Assembly (NCBI RefSeq): GCF_003286085.1
Contig: NW_020825288.1
Location: forward strand, 26,040,001-26,104,000
DNA: 64,000 bases
Direction of reading: 5' to 3'
Origin: Drosophila persimilis
Lineage: Eukaryota > Arthropoda > Insecta > Diptera > Drosophilidae
A program made the position numbers and the translations under genes. Below are positions 61,001 through 64,000 of the stretch, piece by piece; position 1 is the stretch's first letter, and the number at the start of each line of letters is the position of its first letter. A model generated the notes under the pieces. It was not told the origin of the DNA. It worked only from the letters and a program-made list of their open reading frames with translations, and made no database searches.

Positions 61001-64000
61001 ATTGAGATTAAATGTGGATACAAGCACAATAGACCATCAATGGGAGCCATCAAAGTTTTCGCACACGTAATGAGCTGCCACTGCGAAGGCCCTGCCTTGC
61101 TGCCCAACTCTCCAACAGGATTACAGCAGCACAAGGACCAGTCCTAGTCCTCTCCAGCAGCTCAGCCAACCCATGGCAGACACTTGCCGCTTGGCACACC
61201 GATATACCATGTGCACAGCCGGACATCCAGATCGAGCGCCTGTACGTTTGACTTCTGCACCGTTTGCCTAAGCACTTTAAAGAGGCGATTTCCTTGAGTG
61301 GGGCTGGCTCGGCCCCAGTCCGGACATCGGCCATAAATGATTTGTTGAATTTTGCTTCATTCAAGCGTTGAGCAAAAAGTTTTATGTGCCTTCCCGAAAC
61401 TCTAGCCATATGGGTAGAAATTCCCTTGTGTGTGTATTTTTCATTTCGTCCCTCAGTCCATGCCATACCTATGTCTGAGTGCTTGATTCTTTTTGACTCT
61501 CTCTCCTGAACCCTGAAAGCAGGAGGTGATTGAACATGGAGAGGGAGGATATTGGCCTTCTTCACTGACTTTTGGAACTTTTCGTAAATACATATAGTCG
61601 TATACTCGTAAATTAATTGCAGGAAATTTAAGTTTCTGGTCACATTTGTGCTCTCAAAATAATTAAAGTACGCCGGGTTAAGCTGAAAAATGGAAGTGCA
61701 CGGCTGGCCCACAATCTGGACGGCTTCAACCAGCCAGAACAGGATATGTGCAGGACATTTTGTGCAGCCGAACCCGAGACCGGAAACAAATTATTTGTCA
61801 ACGCACATGGAACTACAGCAGCGTCAGCAACCGACTAGCCTTATTCCAAACTACAAATAAGAAAAATCATGTAATAAAAATGATGGAGTTCTGCAACATT
61901 TTGTACAGCAATCTGCAACAATAAGCGTTTAAGAATGGGGGAAACAATACTTGCAATTGGGACATGATATGCCAGGACTCCTCCGCATTTAGATATCGTC
62001 TATCACAGTTGCATTCCACTGAAATATCTAAGTTTATGTTATTTGAGATACCACGTCCTGATGGAATACAAATCTTCTAATTGTCTTCCTACTCGTTCCG
62101 TGTAGAAAACATAATTCCATGTCTGTACAGCTGTACCAGCACGGACCGCTCTATGGGAAATTTGGGGAAAACGTGAGCAGCTGATGAGTACAACTTTTGA
62201 GTTTTGGGCGAGCAGTCTGCAGGGACATTGGGTGCGCACCATCCCTTTGACCAGCATCACCATCACCCAGCCCGGGAACGAGGCCGTTGTCATTGTCTCT
62301 GCCTCTTAATTTTGCAGATTCTTTTATTTTCCGAGTGCTAACGAAGTTCACAAAGGCATTGGCCCAAATTTCCGACACAATTTCCACTGTTGGGTGTGCT
62401 TGGGCTTGGGTTTGGGTTTTGGGGTCGGGCTCTTCCCTTGTCTGGACGTCTGTTAGCGTGCACTGGTATTTTATAAAATTGCTCATACGCACCGAGTACC
62501 GCTTCGCCTTTGCCTTCGCCCCTTTCGGCAGCTCGGCTGCCCTGTCGTTCCATGAGCAAAAATGCTGACAATGGGCTTCTTTTCGTTTGGTTTCGTTTGT
62601 ATTCGTTTGGTTTCGTATGGGTTGCCGGACAGAGTGACAGATTCGCAGTAGTTCTGCAGAAAAGCCACAGCATCCCAGGCTGGGGCAGCATCCCAGGGCC
62701 AAGGCAGCGCCGCTCGTGCAACAGAGCCAAAGTGTTGCTGCTCGTGCTCCCATAGCACGAAACTAGGCATGTGTCCAGTAACCAGGGTTCGTGCTGAGTG
62801 TGTCTGTGGGATTATTTATGCTCCTCCGCTGTTGTTGTTTGCTTTAATTGCCACTCACTGCTGGCCAACACCAACAACACCAAGTCTCTCAGCATCGAAC
62901 CCATGGTCTGAATTATATGCTTGATAAATTGCTGCTGCAGCAAATCATCGTCCACATGGACTTTGGCGTTGTCGTGGGCATGGGCGTGGGCGTGGGCGTC
63001 ACCACGGGCGTTGTCATCGTTATCAAGCAGGACAGGAAATTACTATGTGTGCCTGTACCATACGGCACGAGTGTAAGACTGTACTTTGTACTGTGTTTGT
63101 TTTAAAACCAAGTCTGCCTGCATGCATATGTGGAAATGAAGTACTGATAGAGATAGGTCCACAAAAAATTAAACCTAGCTCAGGGGCAGGGCGCGTAACA
63201 AACCAATTTCCAAAAATCCTCCAGCAGGATCAAACTATTCAGCGAACTTTTCCGTCCTTTGAAAGGATGCTGCGCTGACTTTGCCCCGAGTGGAGCCAAC
63301 ACCTGGCAGGGAGTTCATTAAATATTCCAATTGCTGAAAAGCCCACACGGCAGGCGCGCTTAAAGAATATTAAGGTCGCTTTAATGGGGTACACGCGTAA
63401 GCACTTCCACGCTGCCTTGGCATCCAGTCTCTGCGGAAAGGAGTGGAGTAGTGGAGTAGAGAGTCTATTAATTGCGGCAGCGCCAAAGTCGTTTTTACCC
63501 ACTTGTCCTAAGACTAGCTCAGGACCACACGACCATCCAGGACCATCACACAAATGAGCCGAGGCGAAGAAAGCACCGCTAATGAAAAAGTTATGCGGGC
63601 ACGTTACTAACTTACCTCCATGGAGTCCGTCCGTGCTCGTGAAATGCCCCAAGTGTGGATGCGATGCCGGGAAATTGGCCTCGCATATAAGCCATGAATT
63701 AATTATGATGAGCCGGGCATCGCCATCTTTATGGAAAGTTAATTGCGCTCCCCAAGTGCATACAATGCAGTCGTGGCCGCTCAGCAATCCCCCACATTCG
63801 GAAACGAAGAGCTGCCTTACCGCCTAGTGCTGGTGCTGCCCCCATAATGGCCACCAGAAGCAACAGTTAACCAACTCGGACATCTGTGCAGCCTGAAGCT
63901 CTGGCAGGTTCTAAATGGACATACTGACTACTGAGACATTGAGCCCGATGTAAATATGCTAATATATTGAGCAGCAGAATACAGCAGCCGAAGCCACTCG

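Larger units (their letters stand above)
53515..64000. other. long stretch without supportable genes
   Basis: Contains short tandem repeats: (ATCGAC)n at 54,249-54,272, (GGGCAC)n at 56,705-56,734, (GCATC)n at 57,813-57,846 and (AGGCG)n at 57,967-58,002. It also has scattered polypurine or GC patches. Open frames of up to 220 codons (for example around 61.1-61.7 and 63.2-63.8 kb on the minus strand) show no domain, signal or splice logic. Confidence 0.4.

Noticed and set aside
61050-61712. 220-codon minus-strand frame
   Set aside because: No domain or conserved motif. Composition is like the surrounding non-coding DNA.
1-64000. tRNA, rRNA, CRISPR or long LTR structures
   Set aside because: None was seen by eye. 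A tRNAscan or LTR search was not possible here.

Overview
This is Drosophila nuclear DNA. Genes are split by short (about 50-100 bp) GT-AG introns, and the gene set (auxilin, beta-mannosidase, drosulfakinin, a PTB-domain adaptor) is one I associate, from memory and unverified, with the base of D. melanogaster 3R (81F-82A, Muller element E). A repeat family at 50.7-51.2 kb, 52.8-53.1 kb and about 41.2-41.5 kb resembles the INE-1/DINE-1-like repeats I know from obscura-group species such as D. pseudoobscura. The obscura group is therefore my best guess, but this is inference.

Layout. (1) 1-3,478, minus: the N-terminal 835 codons of auxilin/GAK; its J domain lies beyond the window's left edge. 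A housekeeping-type promoter module and a diverged AT-rich tandem repeat lie behind it (3.7-4.7 kb). (2) 6,419-7,243, plus: a secreted cysteine-rich DUF4773-type protein. (3) 12,935-14,113, plus: a secreted basic protein I do not recognise, probably with a non-coding first exon at 9,034-9,195. (4) 14,322-17,802 and 20,626-24,170, both minus: tandem beta-mannosidase (GH2) genes of 909 and 911 codons. I could reconstruct every exon junction of both in phase. The distal copy has lost hallmark active-site residues. (5) 25,626-26,045, minus: the drosulfakinin preprohormone. (6) 31,480-39,724, minus: a 680-residue PTB/PID adaptor with a 6.1-kb intron. (7) 40.5-64 kb: no gene I can support. It holds repeat remnants, a candidate MITE, a small array of CTCF-like sites and microsatellites. 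It may be intergenic, or an intron of a large gene.

The genes do not form one pathway. Auxilin uncoats clathrin vesicles, beta-mannosidase acts in lysosomal glycan breakdown, and drosulfakinin is a secreted satiety and behaviour peptide. The most interesting signals are the diverged mannosidase paralogue, an eroded DSK-0 peptide, a CTCF-like motif array, and several unrecognised exon-like pieces (19.5-20.3 kb, 27.0 kb, 28.6-28.8 kb). All splice sites and motif calls were made by eye; no database search was run.
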